Source: Pseudomonas lundensis
Lineage (GTDB): Bacteria > Pseudomonadota > Gammaproteobacteria > Pseudomonadales > Pseudomonadaceae
Assembly (NCBI RefSeq): GCF_002269125.1
Contig: NZ_NQKI01000001.1
Location: forward strand, 248,001-312,000
DNA length: 64,000 nt
Reading direction: 5' to 3'
Within the stretch, counting starts at the first letter, position 1, and the number at the start of each line of letters is the position of its first letter. Positions 1 to 9,684 of the stretch are shown piece by piece. The notes under the pieces were generated by a model. The model saw nothing but the letters and a program-made list of their open reading frames with translations, made no database searches and was not told the DNA's origin. The translations under genes and the position numbers were made by a program.

Positions 1-104
1 AGACATTTGCAGGCCAGGACGTGCTGATTCACGACCCGGCCGAGTTCGAACAACGTCTTGCTGCCCACCAAAAGGTCAGCATCGCCCTACCGTTCGCGCT
101 GTAA
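1..104 (+). CDS. thrB: Homoserine kinase, C-terminal end (partial)
   Basis: The window opens inside a gene read in frame from base 3 to a TAA stop at 102-104. The 33 visible residues include FAGQDVLIHDP and end in LPFAL, which I recognise as the C-terminus of the pseudomonad fructosamine-kinase-fold ThrB. The family phosphorylates homoserine in threonine synthesis. Everything N-terminal lies outside the window, so no active-site residue can be checked. It is convergent with znuA. Confidence 0.7.
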   Translation, partial: TFAGQDVLIHDPAEFEQRLAAHQKVSIALPFAL

Positions 105-122
105 CCGCGCGGCTTTTGTCAT

Positions 123-156
123 CACTGTCGAGGCAGCGCCTCTTGCCCCGACAGTG
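123..156. terminator. Inverted repeat in the thrB/znuA convergent gap
   Basis: CACTGTCG at 123-130 pairs with CGACAGTG at 149-156, giving an 8-bp stem with an 18-nt loop between two convergent genes. There is no clear U-tract on either side, so factor-independent termination is only a guess. Confidence 0.35.
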
Positions 157-172
157 GCTACAAAGATCCGTC

Positions 173-1093
173 TTACAAGCTTTCCAGACAGCCCGCCAAG
201 TCGTTGCCCAACGTCTCCAGCAGTTGCTCATACCCTTGAGCCGTCGCCGGCGTGTAGCCGCCCAACGCATCAAGCTCAGCCAACTTGACGGGCATCCCGG
301 CCGTCAGTGTTTCAGCCAGGCGCGGACGCAATGGCGGCTCACTGAACACACAGGTTTTGCCCACTTGCTGCAATCGCTTGCGCATCGCAGCCACATGTTG
401 AGCACCGGGTTGCACTTCCGATGCGACGCTAAAGACACCTGCATGCTTGAGGCCGTAAGCACTTTCGAAGTAGTCGTAGCCTTCATGGAAGACAAAGAAC
501 GGCTTGTCGGCGACCCCCGCCAGACGGGCCTTCAGGCGCGCATCCAACGCATCCAGACGTTCGTTGAACGCTTTCAGGTTGCGCCGATATTTCGCCGCAT
601 TCGCCGGATCTTTCTCACTCAGGTCAGTCGCCATTTTGGCGGCGATAACCCGCGCATTCGCGGGCGCCAACCACAGGTGGGCATCCAGCGTGCCGGGGCG
701 ATGATCATGATCATGCTCGGCAGCATCCTCATCATGGGAGTGACTGTCTTGGGTAAAGTGACGCAGGGTAAGGCCCGGCAAGGTCTGTACAGACACCGAC
801 GGCGCTGCACGCCCATTAAGCACCCGCGGCATGAAGCCCTCCATGTCCGGGCCAATCCAGTACAGCAGGTCGGCAGACTGCACACGCCGTACGTCGGATG
901 GACGAAGTGCGAAGCTGTGTGGCGACGCATTGGGCGGCAGCAATACGTCCGGCGTGCCCACACCGTCCTGCACGGCAGCCGCGATCAGTTGCAAGGGTTT
1001 GATGCTGGTGAGCACCTTAACGTCCGCCTGAGCCGGGCCGATCACCAGCAAACAGGCACTGAAAGCAATAAAAATCGAAAAAAGACGGGACAC
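173..1093 (-). CDS. znuA: Zinc ABC transporter periplasmic binding protein ZnuA
   Basis: A 306-aa periplasmic zinc-binding protein that delivers Zn(II) to ZnuBC. Residues 1-23 form a signal peptide ending AQA before Asp24. The ligand histidines typical of the cluster A-I family are seen at His59 (NASPH), His138 (DAHLW) and His202 (VFHEG). A His/Asp-rich loop at about 111-131 (DSHSHDED, EHDHDH) is the charged loop expected of ZnuA rather than of a manganese-binding paralogue. I chose the GTG at 1093 because it starts the signal peptide; the longer frame upstream runs into zur antisense. It is divergent from zur-znuCB with a 66-bp gap that carries a candidate Zur site. Confidence 0.93.
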   Translation of the reverse strand: MSRLFSIFIAFSACLLVIGPAQADVKVLTSIKPLQLIAAAVQDGVGTPDVLLPPNASPHSFALRPSDVRRVQSADLLYWIGPDMEGFMPRVLNGRAAPSVSVQTLPGLTLRHFTQDSHSHDEDAAEHDHDHRPGTLDAHLWLAPANARVIAAKMATDLSEKDPANAAKYRRNLKAFNERLDALDARLKARLAGVADKPFFVFHEGYDYFESAYGLKHAGVFSVASEVQPGAQHVAAMRKRLQQVGKTCVFSEPPLRPRLAETLTAGMPVKLAELDALGGYTPATAQGYEQLLETLGNDLAGCLESL

Positions 1094-1120
1094 GATGAGC
1101 ACTCGAAGTGGTTGAAACGG

Positions 1121-1136
1121 GTAACATAATAACGTC
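1121..1136. promoter_or_regulatory. Candidate Zur operator between znuA and zur
   Basis: The AT-rich stretch GTAACATAATAAC lies in the 66-bp gap between divergent znuA and zur. Its right half (ATAAC) matches the GTTATA-n-ATAAC style of gammaproteobacterial Zur sites; the left half is degenerate. Zur control of znu genes is established for the family; this exact site is inferred. Confidence 0.5.
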
Positions 1137-1159
1137 TCTCTCAGAAATCGTCGCCGCCC

Positions 1160-1642
1160 ATGCCTATTACACCCCTCGCCAGCCGCCCACATGACCACTC
1201 CCATTGCGTCCACAGCGCCCTCAGCGAAGCCGATGCTTTGTGTGCGCAAAAGGGCTTGCGCCTGACCGCATTGCGCAAGCGTGTGCTGGAGCTGGTATGG
1301 CAGAGCCACAAGCCGCTGGGCGCGTACGACATTCTGGCCGTACTCAGCGAGCAAGACGGACGCCGCGCTGCGCCGCCTACTGTGTACCGGGCACTCGACT
1401 TTCTGTTGGAAAACGGCCTGGTGCATCGCATCTCGTCACTCAACGCCTTTATCGGATGCAGCCACCCCGAGCACCCGCATCAGGGCCAGTTCCTGATTTG
1501 CCGCACCTGCCACGCAGCCATTGAGCTGGAGCAAAAATCCATCAGCGATGCGATTATCAGCAGCGCGCAGGATGTCGGCTTTACTGTCGAAGGCCAGACT
1601 GTTGAAGTGGTCGGGCTGTGCGCAGGTTGCCGGGAGGCTTGA
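1160..1642 (+). CDS. zur: Zinc uptake regulator Zur (Fur family)
   Basis: A 160-aa Fur-superfamily repressor (called Np20 in P. aeruginosa). The winged-helix recognition segment is around 73-90 ([18 protein letters not shown]). The structural zinc site is intact: Cys114-x2-Cys117 (ICRTC) and Cys154-x2-Cys157 at the very C-terminus. His-rich patches (HPEHPH) near 102-107 fit the regulatory zinc sites. The TGA stop overlaps the ATG of znuC, so regulator and transporter are cotranscribed and probably translationally coupled. It would repress its own operon and znuA when zinc is plentiful. Confidence 0.93.
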   Translation: MPITPLASRPHDHSHCVHSALSEADALCAQKGLRLTALRKRVLELVWQSHKPLGAYDILAVLSEQDGRRAAPPTVYRALDFLLENGLVHRISSLNAFIGCSHPEHPHQGQFLICRTCHAAIELEQKSISDAIISSAQDVGFTVEGQTVEVVGLCAGCREA

Positions 1643-2430
1643 TGAGCGCTGCATTGATTCGCCTTGAACACGTCACCGTGACCTATTCCGGGCAAAACGT
1701 GCTCGACAATATCGAACTGAGCGTCGAACCCGGGCAAATTGTGACCCTGATCGGCCCGAATGGCGCGGGTAAAACTACATTGGTCAAAGCGGTGCTCGGG
1801 CTGATCAAACCGACGAACGGCAGTGTTTGGCGCAAGCCCAAGCTGCGTGTGGGGTATATGCCGCAAAAATTGCACGTCGACCCGACGCTGCCCCTCTCGG
1901 TGCTGCGCTTTTTGCGGCTGGTGCCGGGCGTTGATCGCGCTCAGGCACTGCAAGCCTTGAAAGAAGTAGGCGCCGAAAAAGTCATCGACAGCCCGGTACA
2001 AAGTGTCTCCGGCGGCGAAATGCAACGTGTGCTGCTCGCCCGGGCCTTGCTGCGCAAACCTGAACTGCTGGTGCTCGACGAGCCGGTGCAGGGCGTGGAC
2101 GTGGCGGGTCAGTCCGAGTTGTACGCACTCATTACCCGTTTGCGCGACCGTCACGGCTGCGGCGTGCTCATGGTGTCCCACGACCTGCACTTGGTGATGA
2201 GCACCACTGACCAGGTGGTGTGCCTCAACCGTCACGTCTGCTGCTCGGGCCACCCGGAGCAGGTCAGCGGCGACCCCGCATTCGTCGAGCTGTTCGGCAA
2301 AAACGCACAAAGCCTGGCGATTTATCACCACCATCACGACCACGCCCATGACTTGCATGGCTCTGTGGTAACCGAAGGCGCTCCAACAGCGCACGCACAC
2401 GTTCATGGAGAAGGCTGCAAGCATGGCTGA
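1642..2430 (+). CDS. znuC: Zinc ABC transporter ATPase ZnuC
   Basis: A 262-aa ABC ATPase. Walker [10 protein letters not shown] is at 38-46, the signature SGGEMQRV at 123-130 and Walker B LLVLDEP at 142-148. The His-rich tail (YHHHHDHAH, then [13 protein letters not shown]) is typical of zinc-specific family members. The start at MSAALI is set by the TGATG overlap with zur; an upstream GTG in the same frame would sit inside zur. It energises ZnuB, whose start codon lies inside the 3' end of this gene. Confidence 0.94.
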   Translation: MSAALIRLEHVTVTYSGQNVLDNIELSVEPGQIVTLIGPNGAGKTTLVKAVLGLIKPTNGSVWRKPKLRVGYMPQKLHVDPTLPLSVLRFLRLVPGVDRAQALQALKEVGAEKVIDSPVQSVSGGEMQRVLLARALLRKPELLVLDEPVQGVDVAGQSELYALITRLRDRHGCGVLMVSHDLHLVMSTTDQVVCLNRHVCCSGHPEQVSGDPAFVELFGKNAQSLAIYHHHHDHAHDLHGSVVTEGAPTAHAHVHGEGCKHG

Positions 2431-3211
2431 TTTTTTGTTTTACGCCCTGCTGGCTGGCTTGGCTTTGGCGGTGGTTGCAGGCCCCCTGGGGTCATTTGTG
2501 GTGTGGCGACGCATGGCCTATTTCGGCGATACGTTGTCCCACGCGGCCCTGCTGGGTGTGGCCCTGGGCTTCTTGCTGGACATCAGCCCGGCCATTGCCG
2601 TGACGGTCGGCTGCCTGTTGCTGGCCATTCTTCTGGTCACCTTGCAACAACGACAACCGCTGGCTTCAGACACGCTTCTCGGAATTCTCGCACCCAGCAC
2701 CTTGTCCCTCGGGCTGGTCGTACTAAGCTTCATGCATGAAGTGCGGATTGACCTGATGGCCTACCTGTTCGGTGACCTGCTGGCGATCAGCCCGACAGAC
2801 CTGATGTGGATTGTGGGAGGCAGCGCTGCGGTGCTGGCGCTATTGGTCGCATTGTGGCGACCGTTACTGGCGATTACAGTGCACGAAGAGCTGGCGATGG
2901 TCGAAGGTTTGCCCGTCGCCGCACTGCGCATGACCCTGATGCTGTTGATTGCTGTGGTGATTGCCGTGGCAATGAAGATTGTCGGAGTGCTGTTGATTAC
3001 ATCGCTGCTGATCATCCCGGCGGCAGCGGCTCAGCGCCATGCCCGCTCCCCTGAACAAATGGCCCTTGGCGCGAGTGTGCTGGGGATGATGGCCGTGTGT
3101 GGTGGCCTTGCGCTGTCGTGGTTCAAGGACACGCCGGCTGGCCCGTCGATTGTGGTGTGTGCCGCTGCACTGTTTCTGCTGAGTTTTGTTCTGCCCCGTC
3201 GAGGGGTGTAG
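2423..3211 (+). CDS. znuB: Zinc ABC transporter permease ZnuB
   Basis: A 262-aa, highly hydrophobic inner-membrane permease of the ABC-3 family with about eight membrane segments. It contains the conserved [17 protein letters not shown] stretch near the N-terminus and the [10 protein letters not shown] coupling motif mid-protein. I chose ATG 2423 (MADFLFY), which overlaps the znuC end by 8 nt; ATG 2405 would add six polar residues that the family lacks. It completes zur-znuCB. Confidence 0.93.
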   Translation: MADFLFYALLAGLALAVVAGPLGSFVVWRRMAYFGDTLSHAALLGVALGFLLDISPAIAVTVGCLLLAILLVTLQQRQPLASDTLLGILAPSTLSLGLVVLSFMHEVRIDLMAYLFGDLLAISPTDLMWIVGGSAAVLALLVALWRPLLAITVHEELAMVEGLPVAALRMTLMLLIAVVIAVAMKIVGVLLITSLLIIPAAAAQRHARSPEQMALGASVLGMMAVCGGLALSWFKDTPAGPSIVVCAAALFLLSFVLPRRGV

Positions 3212-3248
3212 ACTTGCTCGTTTTTTGCGCACTTAGAGAGCCGCAGGA

Positions 3249-3965
3249 ATGAAGCTGTTCAACTACCGTTACGTGCTCCTTGCCGCATTTACCGTGCTGC
3301 TGGGCGCCTGCCAAAGCACTCCGACTGCCGACCAGCTCGCGCAGCAACAGCGTGCCGCGGCCATCGCTCAACTGGAGCAAAACCTGGCCAGCAGCGAACT
3401 TGCGACCGCCGAAGACGAATTGGCGACCCTGCAAGCGCAAACCCCGGACGACCCGCAGTGGGTGCAGTACCAGCGCCAACTGGCTGAGGCCTACCTGCAA
3501 CGCAGTCAGATCTTCCTGCAAAAGGGCGATGTGAACGCGGCAGCCACCGCGTTGAGCCGTGCTCGCACCCTCATGCCCAAGGCGCCCGCCCTGACTAGCG
3601 GCGTCAACAGCGCGATCGCCCATGCGCGCAAAGCCGAGCTGGATAAAGCCGAAGCCGCGCTCAAGGCGGCTGAAGCGCGCCCACCGGCCAAGGTCATCGA
3701 CCCGGCAGCCGAAAGCACGACTGTTGCGTTGAACATCACCGATATCAAGAAACTTCGCCATCAACTGGACCTGATCGCGCAAGACATCGTCAATTATCAG
3801 TGCGCCGTCACGCTGCAAGTGCCGCGCACAGCCGATTACCCATGGCTGGCGACCTTGATCAGCAAGCGGGTTAAAAAACTTGACCCTGAGTTCGACCTCA
3901 AGCTTGACCGCCACATCGTGCGCCACGTCCCCGCGCAAATGGTGCTGATTCCAAGCAAGCCTTGA
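3249..3965 (+). CDS. PA5502-type lipoprotein of unknown function
   Basis: A 238-aa predicted lipoprotein. The signal sequence ends in the lipobox LLGA-Cys21. Residues 25-155 are Ala/Gln/Glu-rich and helical, with TPR-like periodicity (QWVQYQRQLAEAYLQR, AATALSRARTLMPKAP). A basic C-terminal domain of about 60 residues (from KLRHQLDLIAQ) ends VLIPSKP. It lies 37 bp downstream of znuB on the same strand and may be read through from it. A protein of this kind follows znuB in other pseudomonads. No enzymatic motif is visible, and a link to zinc is not shown. Confidence 0.8.
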   Translation: MKLFNYRYVLLAAFTVLLGACQSTPTADQLAQQQRAAAIAQLEQNLASSELATAEDELATLQAQTPDDPQWVQYQRQLAEAYLQRSQIFLQKGDVNAAATALSRARTLMPKAPALTSGVNSAIAHARKAELDKAEAALKAAEARPPAKVIDPAAESTTVALNITDIKKLRHQLDLIAQDIVNYQCAVTLQVPRTADYPWLATLISKRVKKLDPEFDLKLDRHIVRHVPAQMVLIPSKP

Positions 3966-3983
3966 TCGACAGGCTACCGACGT

Positions 3984-4024
3984 AAAAAAACGCGCTTGCA
4001 GGTTCTGCAAGCGCGTTTTTTTTT
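3984..4024. terminator. Bidirectional rho-independent terminator
   Basis: AAAAAAACGCGCTTGCAG at 3984 pairs with CTGCAAGCGCGTTTTTTTTT, an 11-bp GC-rich stem with A- and T-runs on both flanks. It ends the plus-strand lipoprotein gene and the minus-strand katE. Confidence 0.92.
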
Positions 4025-4032
4025 GGCTCACC

Positions 4033-6171
4033 TTATGCCGGGATTGCTTTGGCCTTCGGCTCACGCGCCCAGACACGATGCTGACCTATGGCAGCAAAGA
4101 ATGCCTTGAGGTCCTTGGCATCCTTGAGCACCAACAGCCCCTCATCCGCCTGCAAATGCAGCACATCCAGCAACTGCTTGGCTTCGCCGTGCAGCGCAAT
4201 CGCTTTCAAGTGTTTATAAGCTTCCAGTACGTAATGCAAAGCTACGCCATCGCCGCTGAGCGCTTTGATCGATGCGGCGCCGCCGGGCACATACACGGCG
4301 TCGAAAACCACGGAAGGCATGCCTCCCATTGACGCATCCACCGGCAGCACTTTGCCATCAGCTGTCTTCACAGGCGCTGAAGTCGGGCCCAGCAACTTGG
4401 CATGCGCGCCTTCCGCCGCCAGCGCCTGCTTAAGTGCATCAATCGCGGCACCATCGACGCCGTTGGCAGCCAAAATCGCCACTTTACGGGTTTTGATATT
4501 GCCTGGCAGCAGGTTGGCCTGACTCAGCGCAGGGGACTGGCTGACGCTGGTTTTGCGGGCGTCCACGGTGCCTGCTTTAGGCGCCGGCAGACCAAGGTTT
4601 TCGGCCACACGTTTGGCCAGTTCGAGATCGATGTTGGCCAGAATCTCGTTTACCTGACGCGCACGGATATGCTCGCGTTCGACCTTGCCCAACTCAAAGC
4701 TATAAGCCGCAATGATGTGTTCTTGCTCGTGTTTACTCATGCTGTGGAAGAACAACCGCGCTTGCGAGAAGTGATCGCTGAACGACTCGCTGCGTTGGCG
4801 AATCTTGTTCGCATCGATGCGTTTCGGGTAGCTTTCAAATCCGCCATCGCGCGCAGCTGGCGGGGTTTCTTTCGGCCAGCCGCCATCAATCGAGTTAGGC
4901 TCGTAAGACGCCCGACCTGTATGGATGGTGCTGCGGTGCTGTGCGTCACGCTGGTTGTTATGGAACGGCGCTACCGGGCGGTTGATCGGGATTTCATGGA
5001 AGTTCGGCCCGCCCAGACGGCTGATCTGCGTATCGGTGTACGAGAACAGTCGGCCTTGCAGCAGCGGGTCGTTGGAGAAATCGATACCAGGCACGATATG
5101 GCCCGGGCAGAACGCAACCTGCTCGGTCTCGGCAAAGAAGTTGTCCGGGTTACGGTTAAGCACCATTTTGCCCAGTGGCGTGATAGGCACCAACTCTTCG
5201 GGGATCAGTTTGGTCGGGTCAAGGATGTCGAACTCAAACTTATGCTCGTCTTCCTCGGCAATGATTTGAACCCCCAATTCCCACTCAGGGTAATCGCCCA
5301 CTTCAATCGCTTCCCACAGATCGCGGCGATGGAAATCGGTGTCTTTACCGGCGAGCTTTTGTGCTTCGTCCCACACCAGTGAGCAGGTGCCTGCACTTGG
5401 GCGCCAATGGAATTTAACGAAATTGGATTTACCCTCGGCATTGACCAGCCTGAAGGTATGCACGCCGAAGCCCTGCATGCTGCGCAGGCTTTTCGGAATG
5501 GCCCGATCTGACATGGCCCAAATGACCATGTGCGCCGATTCGGGCACCAGCGAAACGAAATCCCAGAACGTGTCGTGGGCTGAGCCGCCTGTAGGAATTT
5601 CGTTATGCGGCTCAGGTTTTACCGCATGTACAAAGTCAGGAAACTTGATGGCGTCCTGAATGAAAAAAACTGGCATGTTATTGCCGACCAGATCGAAGTT
5701 GCCTTCGTCGGTGAAAAATTTAACCGCAAACCCGCGTACGTCGCGCACGGTATCGCCCGAGCCGCGCGGACCTTGCACAGTGGAAAAGCGCACAAATACC
5801 GGGGTTTTCTTGCTCGGGTCCTGCAGGAAGCCAGCCTTGGTCAAGGCGCTATGGGCTTCGTATGTCTGAAAGTAGCCATGGGCGCCAGTGCCACGGGCGT
5901 GGACGATGCGCTCTGGAATGCGTTCATGGTCAAAGTGCGTGATCTTCTCGCGCATGATGAAGTCTTCAAGCAACGAAGGGCCTCTGGCGCCAACTTTCAG
6001 TGTGTTTTGATTGTCTGCAATCTTCACCCCTTGATTGGTGCGCAATGCCTGATCGGTGGCGTCATCGCGATAGCTTTCCAGGCTTTCAAGTTTGACGTTC
6101 GTGTTGCCACGATCCAAGGTGTCGGTGCCGGCCATCTGGCTCTTGTTCGAAGACGGTTTTTTGGTACTCAT
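4033..6171 (-). CDS. katE: Large-subunit (clade 2) catalase HPII
   Basis: A 712-aa heme catalase that dismutates hydrogen peroxide. Distal-side residues are present: His91 in [11 protein letters not shown] and Asn164 in VGNNMPVFF. The proximal heme ligand Tyr378 sits in RLFSYTDTQ. The length and the extra C-terminal flavodoxin/DJ-1-like domain (from about 565, [14 protein letters not shown]) separate it from small-subunit KatA/KatB. The start has a strong AAGGAG ribosome site. It is monocistronic, ended by the terminator at 3984-4024, and divergent from metN. Stationary-phase (RpoS) control is usual for katE, but I did not identify a specific promoter. Confidence 0.96.
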   Translation of the reverse strand: MSTKKPSSNKSQMAGTDTLDRGNTNVKLESLESYRDDATDQALRTNQGVKIADNQNTLKVGARGPSLLEDFIMREKITHFDHERIPERIVHARGTGAHGYFQTYEAHSALTKAGFLQDPSKKTPVFVRFSTVQGPRGSGDTVRDVRGFAVKFFTDEGNFDLVGNNMPVFFIQDAIKFPDFVHAVKPEPHNEIPTGGSAHDTFWDFVSLVPESAHMVIWAMSDRAIPKSLRSMQGFGVHTFRLVNAEGKSNFVKFHWRPSAGTCSLVWDEAQKLAGKDTDFHRRDLWEAIEVGDYPEWELGVQIIAEEDEHKFEFDILDPTKLIPEELVPITPLGKMVLNRNPDNFFAETEQVAFCPGHIVPGIDFSNDPLLQGRLFSYTDTQISRLGGPNFHEIPINRPVAPFHNNQRDAQHRSTIHTGRASYEPNSIDGGWPKETPPAARDGGFESYPKRIDANKIRQRSESFSDHFSQARLFFHSMSKHEQEHIIAAYSFELGKVEREHIRARQVNEILANIDLELAKRVAENLGLPAPKAGTVDARKTSVSQSPALSQANLLPGNIKTRKVAILAANGVDGAAIDALKQALAAEGAHAKLLGPTSAPVKTADGKVLPVDASMGGMPSVVFDAVYVPGGAASIKALSGDGVALHYVLEAYKHLKAIALHGEAKQLLDVLHLQADEGLLVLKDAKDLKAFFAAIGQHRVWAREPKAKAIPA

Positions 6172-6425
6172 CAGACGTCACTCCTTGTTGGCAAAAGCCC
6201 CACGGGCCGGGCTTTGTGGACAAATCTCCCAAAATGGGATGTGAGTTGCTCTAGTACTGACTTGTACCCTTTGGCGACGTTCCTTTTTTCTGACCTTTGA
6301 TCGTCTTATTGCCAAATCAAAGGATGGAGCGCAAATAAATGCTAAGAACCTCTATACGGACAGGCTAAAATGCGCGCCCGGCTAACCGCTGATCTTATTT
6401 TTTCGCGCCCCACAAGGTTCGCTAC

Positions 6426-7433
6426 GTGATTGAGTTCCATAACGTTCATAAAACTTACCGGGTCGCCGGTAAGGACATTCCCGCGCTGCACTCCACCAGT
6501 TTGCGTGTCGAGAGCGGTCAGGTATTTGGTCTGATTGGCCATTCCGGTGCGGGTAAAAGTACATTGCTGCGCCTGATCAACCGCCTCGAAACACCGAGCG
6601 GCGGGCAGATCATCGTCGACAACGAAGACGTCACGGCGATGGATGGCAACGACCTGCGCCGTTTCCGTCAACAAGTCGGCATGATCTTTCAGCACTTCAA
6701 CCTGCTGGCCTCCAAGACAGTGGCTGACAACGTTGCGCTGCCCCTGACGCTGGCCGGTGAATTATCCCGCAGCGAAATCGACAAACGTGTCGCTGAACTG
6801 CTGGCACGGGTGGGCTTGTCCGACCACGCCAAAAAGTACCCCGCACAACTGTCGGGCGGGCAAAAACAGCGCGTGGGCATCGCCCGTGCCTTGTCCACCC
6901 AGCCCAAAGTGTTGCTGTGCGACGAGGCCACCAGCGCCCTCGACCCACAAACCACCGCTTCGGTGTTGCAGTTGCTGGCCGAAATCAACCGCGAGTTGAA
7001 GCTGACCATCGTGCTGATCACCCATGAAATGGACGTCATCCGTCGCGTGTGTGACGTGGTCGCGGTCATGGATGCAGGCAAAATCGTCGAGCAAGGCCCC
7101 GTGGCCGATGTGTTCCTGCACCCCAAGCACCCGACGACCAAGCGTTTTGTGCAGGAAGACGAGCAGATCGATGAAAGCGAACAACGTGACGACTTCGCTC
7201 ACGTGCCAGGCCGCATCGTGCGTCTGACCTTTCAGGGCGAAGCCACCTACGCGCCGTTGCTGGGCACTATTGCCCGTGAAACGGGTGTGGACTACAGCAT
7301 CCTGGCCGGTCGCATTGACCGCATCAAAGACACCCCTTATGGGCAACTGACCCTCGCCATCACCGGTGGCGACATGGACGCTGCTTTCGCGCGCTTCACC
7401 GCCGCAGACGTACATATGGAGGTGCTGCGCTAA
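6426..7433 (+). CDS. metN: Methionine ABC transporter ATPase MetN
   Basis: A 335-aa ATPase of the D-/L-methionine importer. Walker [10 protein letters not shown] is at 38-46, followed by [15 protein letters not shown] and the Walker [13 protein letters not shown]. After the ATPase core comes an approximately 75-residue C-terminal NIL/ACT-like domain ([15 protein letters not shown] onward), which in the family binds methionine and trans-inhibits transport. The start is GTG at 6426; an ATG is not available in frame before [10 protein letters not shown]. The stop TAA overlaps the metI ATG. The 254-bp gap to katE presumably holds both divergent promoters. Confidence 0.94.
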   Translation: MIEFHNVHKTYRVAGKDIPALHSTSLRVESGQVFGLIGHSGAGKSTLLRLINRLETPSGGQIIVDNEDVTAMDGNDLRRFRQQVGMIFQHFNLLASKTVADNVALPLTLAGELSRSEIDKRVAELLARVGLSDHAKKYPAQLSGGQKQRVGIARALSTQPKVLLCDEATSALDPQTTASVLQLLAEINRELKLTIVLITHEMDVIRRVCDVVAVMDAGKIVEQGPVADVFLHPKHPTTKRFVQEDEQIDESEQRDDFAHVPGRIVRLTFQGEATYAPLLGTIARETGVDYSILAGRIDRIKDTPYGQLTLAITGGDMDAAFARFTAADVHMEVLR

Positions 7434-8107
7434 TGGAAACCCTCTTGAGCTTCTTTTCCAACATCGACTGGTACGAAATCTGGCTGGCCACGGGCGACAC
7501 CCTGATCATGCTCGGCGGTTCGCTGCTGTTTACGGTGTTGCTCGGCTTGCCGCTGGGCATCCTGCTGTTCCTGTGCAGCCCGCGCCAACTGCTGGAACAG
7601 AAAACCCTGTATTCGGCCCTGTCGTTCGTGGTGAACATTCTGCGTTCGCTGCCCTTCATCATCCTGCTGGTTGTGATGATCCCGTTCACGGTCTTGATTA
7701 CCGGTACCTCGCTGGGTGTCGCCGGTGCGATTCCGCCGTTGGTCGTGGGGGCCACGCCGTTCTTTGCGCGCCTGGTCGAAACAGCGTTTCGAGAAGTGGA
7801 CCGCGGCATCATCGAAGCCACTCAGGCAATGGGCGCCAATACGCGTCAGATCATTACCAGTGCGTTGTTGCCTGAAGCCCGTCCCGGCATATTTGCTGCG
7901 ATAACGGTGACAGCCATTACGCTGGTGGGCTACACCGCCATGGCAGGCGTCGTCGGCGCGGGTGGTCTGGGCGACCTGGCCATCCGCTTTGGTTACCAGC
8001 GCTTCCAGCCCGACGTGATGATCGTGACAGTGGTGCTGTTGCTGATTCTGGTGCAAATTCTGCAAACCGTTGGCGATCGGCTGGTGGTGCACTTTTCGCG
8101 CAAGTGA
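7433..8107 (+). CDS. metI: Methionine ABC transporter permease MetI
   Basis: A 224-aa inner-membrane permease with five or six hydrophobic segments. The BPD_transp_1 coupling motif is seen as EATQAMGANTRQI around 120-135, and the conserved GYTAMAGVVGAGGLGDLA follows. The ATG overlaps the metN stop by one base (TAATG), so translation is probably coupled. Confidence 0.94.
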   Translation: METLLSFFSNIDWYEIWLATGDTLIMLGGSLLFTVLLGLPLGILLFLCSPRQLLEQKTLYSALSFVVNILRSLPFIILLVVMIPFTVLITGTSLGVAGAIPPLVVGATPFFARLVETAFREVDRGIIEATQAMGANTRQIITSALLPEARPGIFAAITVTAITLVGYTAMAGVVGAGGLGDLAIRFGYQRFQPDVMIVTVVLLLILVQILQTVGDRLVVHFSRK

Positions 8108-8190
8108 GCGCGACCCCTCGTTAATAAACGTAACCGCCAGCCTCCGGGCTGGCAGGCGCCTGAAGTCAGGTGTTCACAAGGAGTTGCTGG

Positions 8191-8961
8191 ATGAAGAAGT
8201 TATTTGCTGCGGTAGCCGCTGTTGCGGCGTTTTCAGCCCACGCGGGCGATCTGACGGTGGCGGCCACGCCTGTGCCGCACGCCGAAATCCTTGAGTTCGT
8301 GAAGCCAGAATTGGCCAAACAAGGCGTTAATCTCAAGGTCAAGGTGTTCACCGACTACATTCAGCCAAACGTGCAAGTCGCCGAAAAGCGCCTGGATGCC
8401 AACTTCTTCCAGCACCAGCCTTACCTGGATGAGTTCAACAAGGCCAAGGGGACAAACCTGGTCAACGTGGCCAGCGTTCACCTTGAGCCGCTGGGCGCTT
8501 ACTCTTCCAAGTACAAAACGCTTGATGAACTGCCCGAGGGCGCGACCGTGATCATCCCCAACGACGCCACCAACGGCGGTCGTGCATTGTTGCTGCTGGA
8601 CAAGGCGGGCTTGATCAAGCTCAAGGACTCAAACAACATTCTCTCGACGCCTAAAGACGTTGTGGAGAACAAAAAGGGCCTGAAATTCCGTGAACTGGAA
8701 GCTGCCACCATCCCGCGTGTGCTGACCCAGGTCGATATGGCACTGATCAACACCAACTACGCGCTGGAAGCCAAGTTGAACCCGGAAAAAGACGCACTGG
8801 TGATCGAAGGCAGCGACTCGCCTTACGTGAACATTCTGGTAGCTCGCCCGGACGACAAAGATTCGGACGACATGAAGAAACTGGTTGCCGCGCTGCACAA
8901 ACCTGAAGTGAAAGCGTTCATCAACGAGAAGTACAAAGGCGCCATCGTTCCGGCGTTCTAA
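8191..8961 (+). CDS. metQ: Methionine-binding periplasmic protein MetQ
   Basis: A 256-aa NlpA-family substrate-binding protein with typical motifs VAATPVPHAEIL, RLDANFFQHQPYL and TIIPNDATNGGRAL-like text (VIIPNDATNGGRALLLL). The start at MKKLFA follows an AAGGAG ribosome site 10 nt upstream; an ATG further upstream at 8170 would precede that site. The signal peptide ends SAHA-G and has no cysteine, so this is a soluble periplasmic form rather than the lipoprotein made by enterobacteria. It follows metI by 83 bp and completes metNIQ. Confidence 0.93.
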   Translation: MKKLFAAVAAVAAFSAHAGDLTVAATPVPHAEILEFVKPELAKQGVNLKVKVFTDYIQPNVQVAEKRLDANFFQHQPYLDEFNKAKGTNLVNVASVHLEPLGAYSSKYKTLDELPEGATVIIPNDATNGGRALLLLDKAGLIKLKDSNNILSTPKDVVENKKGLKFRELEAATIPRVLTQVDMALINTNYALEAKLNPEKDALVIEGSDSPYVNILVARPDDKDSDDMKKLVAALHKPEVKAFINEKYKGAIVPAF

Positions 8962-8983
8962 TGCCTCTGCCCCTCGCCTGATC

Positions 8984-9036
8984 GCTGCCGCAGGCTACGA
9001 GCTTTGATCTGCAAGCTCGCAGCCTGTGCCGGCAGC
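8984..9036. repeat. REP-like long inverted repeat downstream of metQ
   Basis: GCTGCCG-CAGGCT-CGAGCTT folds onto AAGCTCG-AGCCTG-CGGCAGC as a nearly perfect stem of about 20 bp around a short GATCT-centred loop. The sequence family (TGCCGCAGGCT) is a common intergenic repeat in pseudomonads. It lies between the convergent metQ and sco genes and could also act as a transcript end. Confidence 0.7.
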
Positions 9037-9048
9037 AACTGCTTACCC

Positions 9049-9684
9049 TTACTTCCTTTCGACCAAACCCGGTAACTGGGCAACCATTTTCTGGTTGTTG
9101 AACGGTGCGCGGATAAACCCCCGCTGAGTGCCGTCCGGGCCAATCAGCGCCAGATTGCCACTGTGGTCGACCGTGTAATTGGGTTTGCTGGTGTCTGCCG
9201 GGATGAACGGAATGCTCACCGCATTGGCCAAGGTTTGCAGCTCTTCAATGGACGCAGGCGTCAGGCCCACGAACTGCGGATCGAAGTAACCCAGGTATTG
9301 CTTGAGCTGCTGCGGGGTGTCGCGATGCGGGTCGACGCTGACCAGTACGATTTGCAGTTTGTCCTGCACGGCTTTCGGTAACTCGCTTTTGATCTGACGC
9401 AGCTGGGCCAAGGTGGTCGGGCAGATATCCGGGCAAAAGGTGTAACCGAAGAACAACACGCTCCACGTGCCTTTCAGTTCGTTCATTTGCACCGGCTGAC
9501 CGTCCTGGTTGGTCATCTTGATCGCCGGCAACGGACGGCTCTGCGGCAGCAGAATGATGCCCGCATCGATCAGCGCCGTATTGTCGCTCTGGCCTTTGCC
9601 GGACATGATTTTGTTAAACGTCAGGCCCATGACCAACGCCACCAGCGCAACGAGGATGTAAACGGTTTTTTGAGTTTTAGTCAT
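9049..9684 (-). CDS. SCO1/SenC copper chaperone for cytochrome oxidase
   Basis: A 211-aa thioredoxin-fold protein anchored by one N-terminal helix ([15 protein letters not shown]). It carries the copper site CPDIC (in [13 protein letters not shown]) and the distal histidine in [16 protein letters not shown]. Family members deliver copper to or reduce the CuA centre of cytochrome oxidase subunit II. It is the last gene of the cox operon, and its ATG overlaps the cyoE stop by 4 nt (ATGA). The long minus-strand frame that extends upstream is the cyoE antisense-free overlap and is not part of the protein. Confidence 0.93.
   Translation of the reverse strand: MTKTQKTVYILVALVALVMGLTFNKIMSGKGQSDNTALIDAGIILLPQSRPLPAIKMTNQDGQPVQMNELKGTWSVLFFGYTFCPDICPTTLAQLRQIKSELPKAVQDKLQIVLVSVDPHRDTPQQLKQYLGYFDPQFVGLTPASIEELQTLANAVSIPFIPADTSKPNYTVDHSGNLALIGPDGTQRGFIRAPFNNQKMVAQLPGLVERK

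Noticed and set aside
4402..5382. Plus-strand frame opposite katE
   Set aside because: Shadow of the catalase reading frame, no ribosome site or family.
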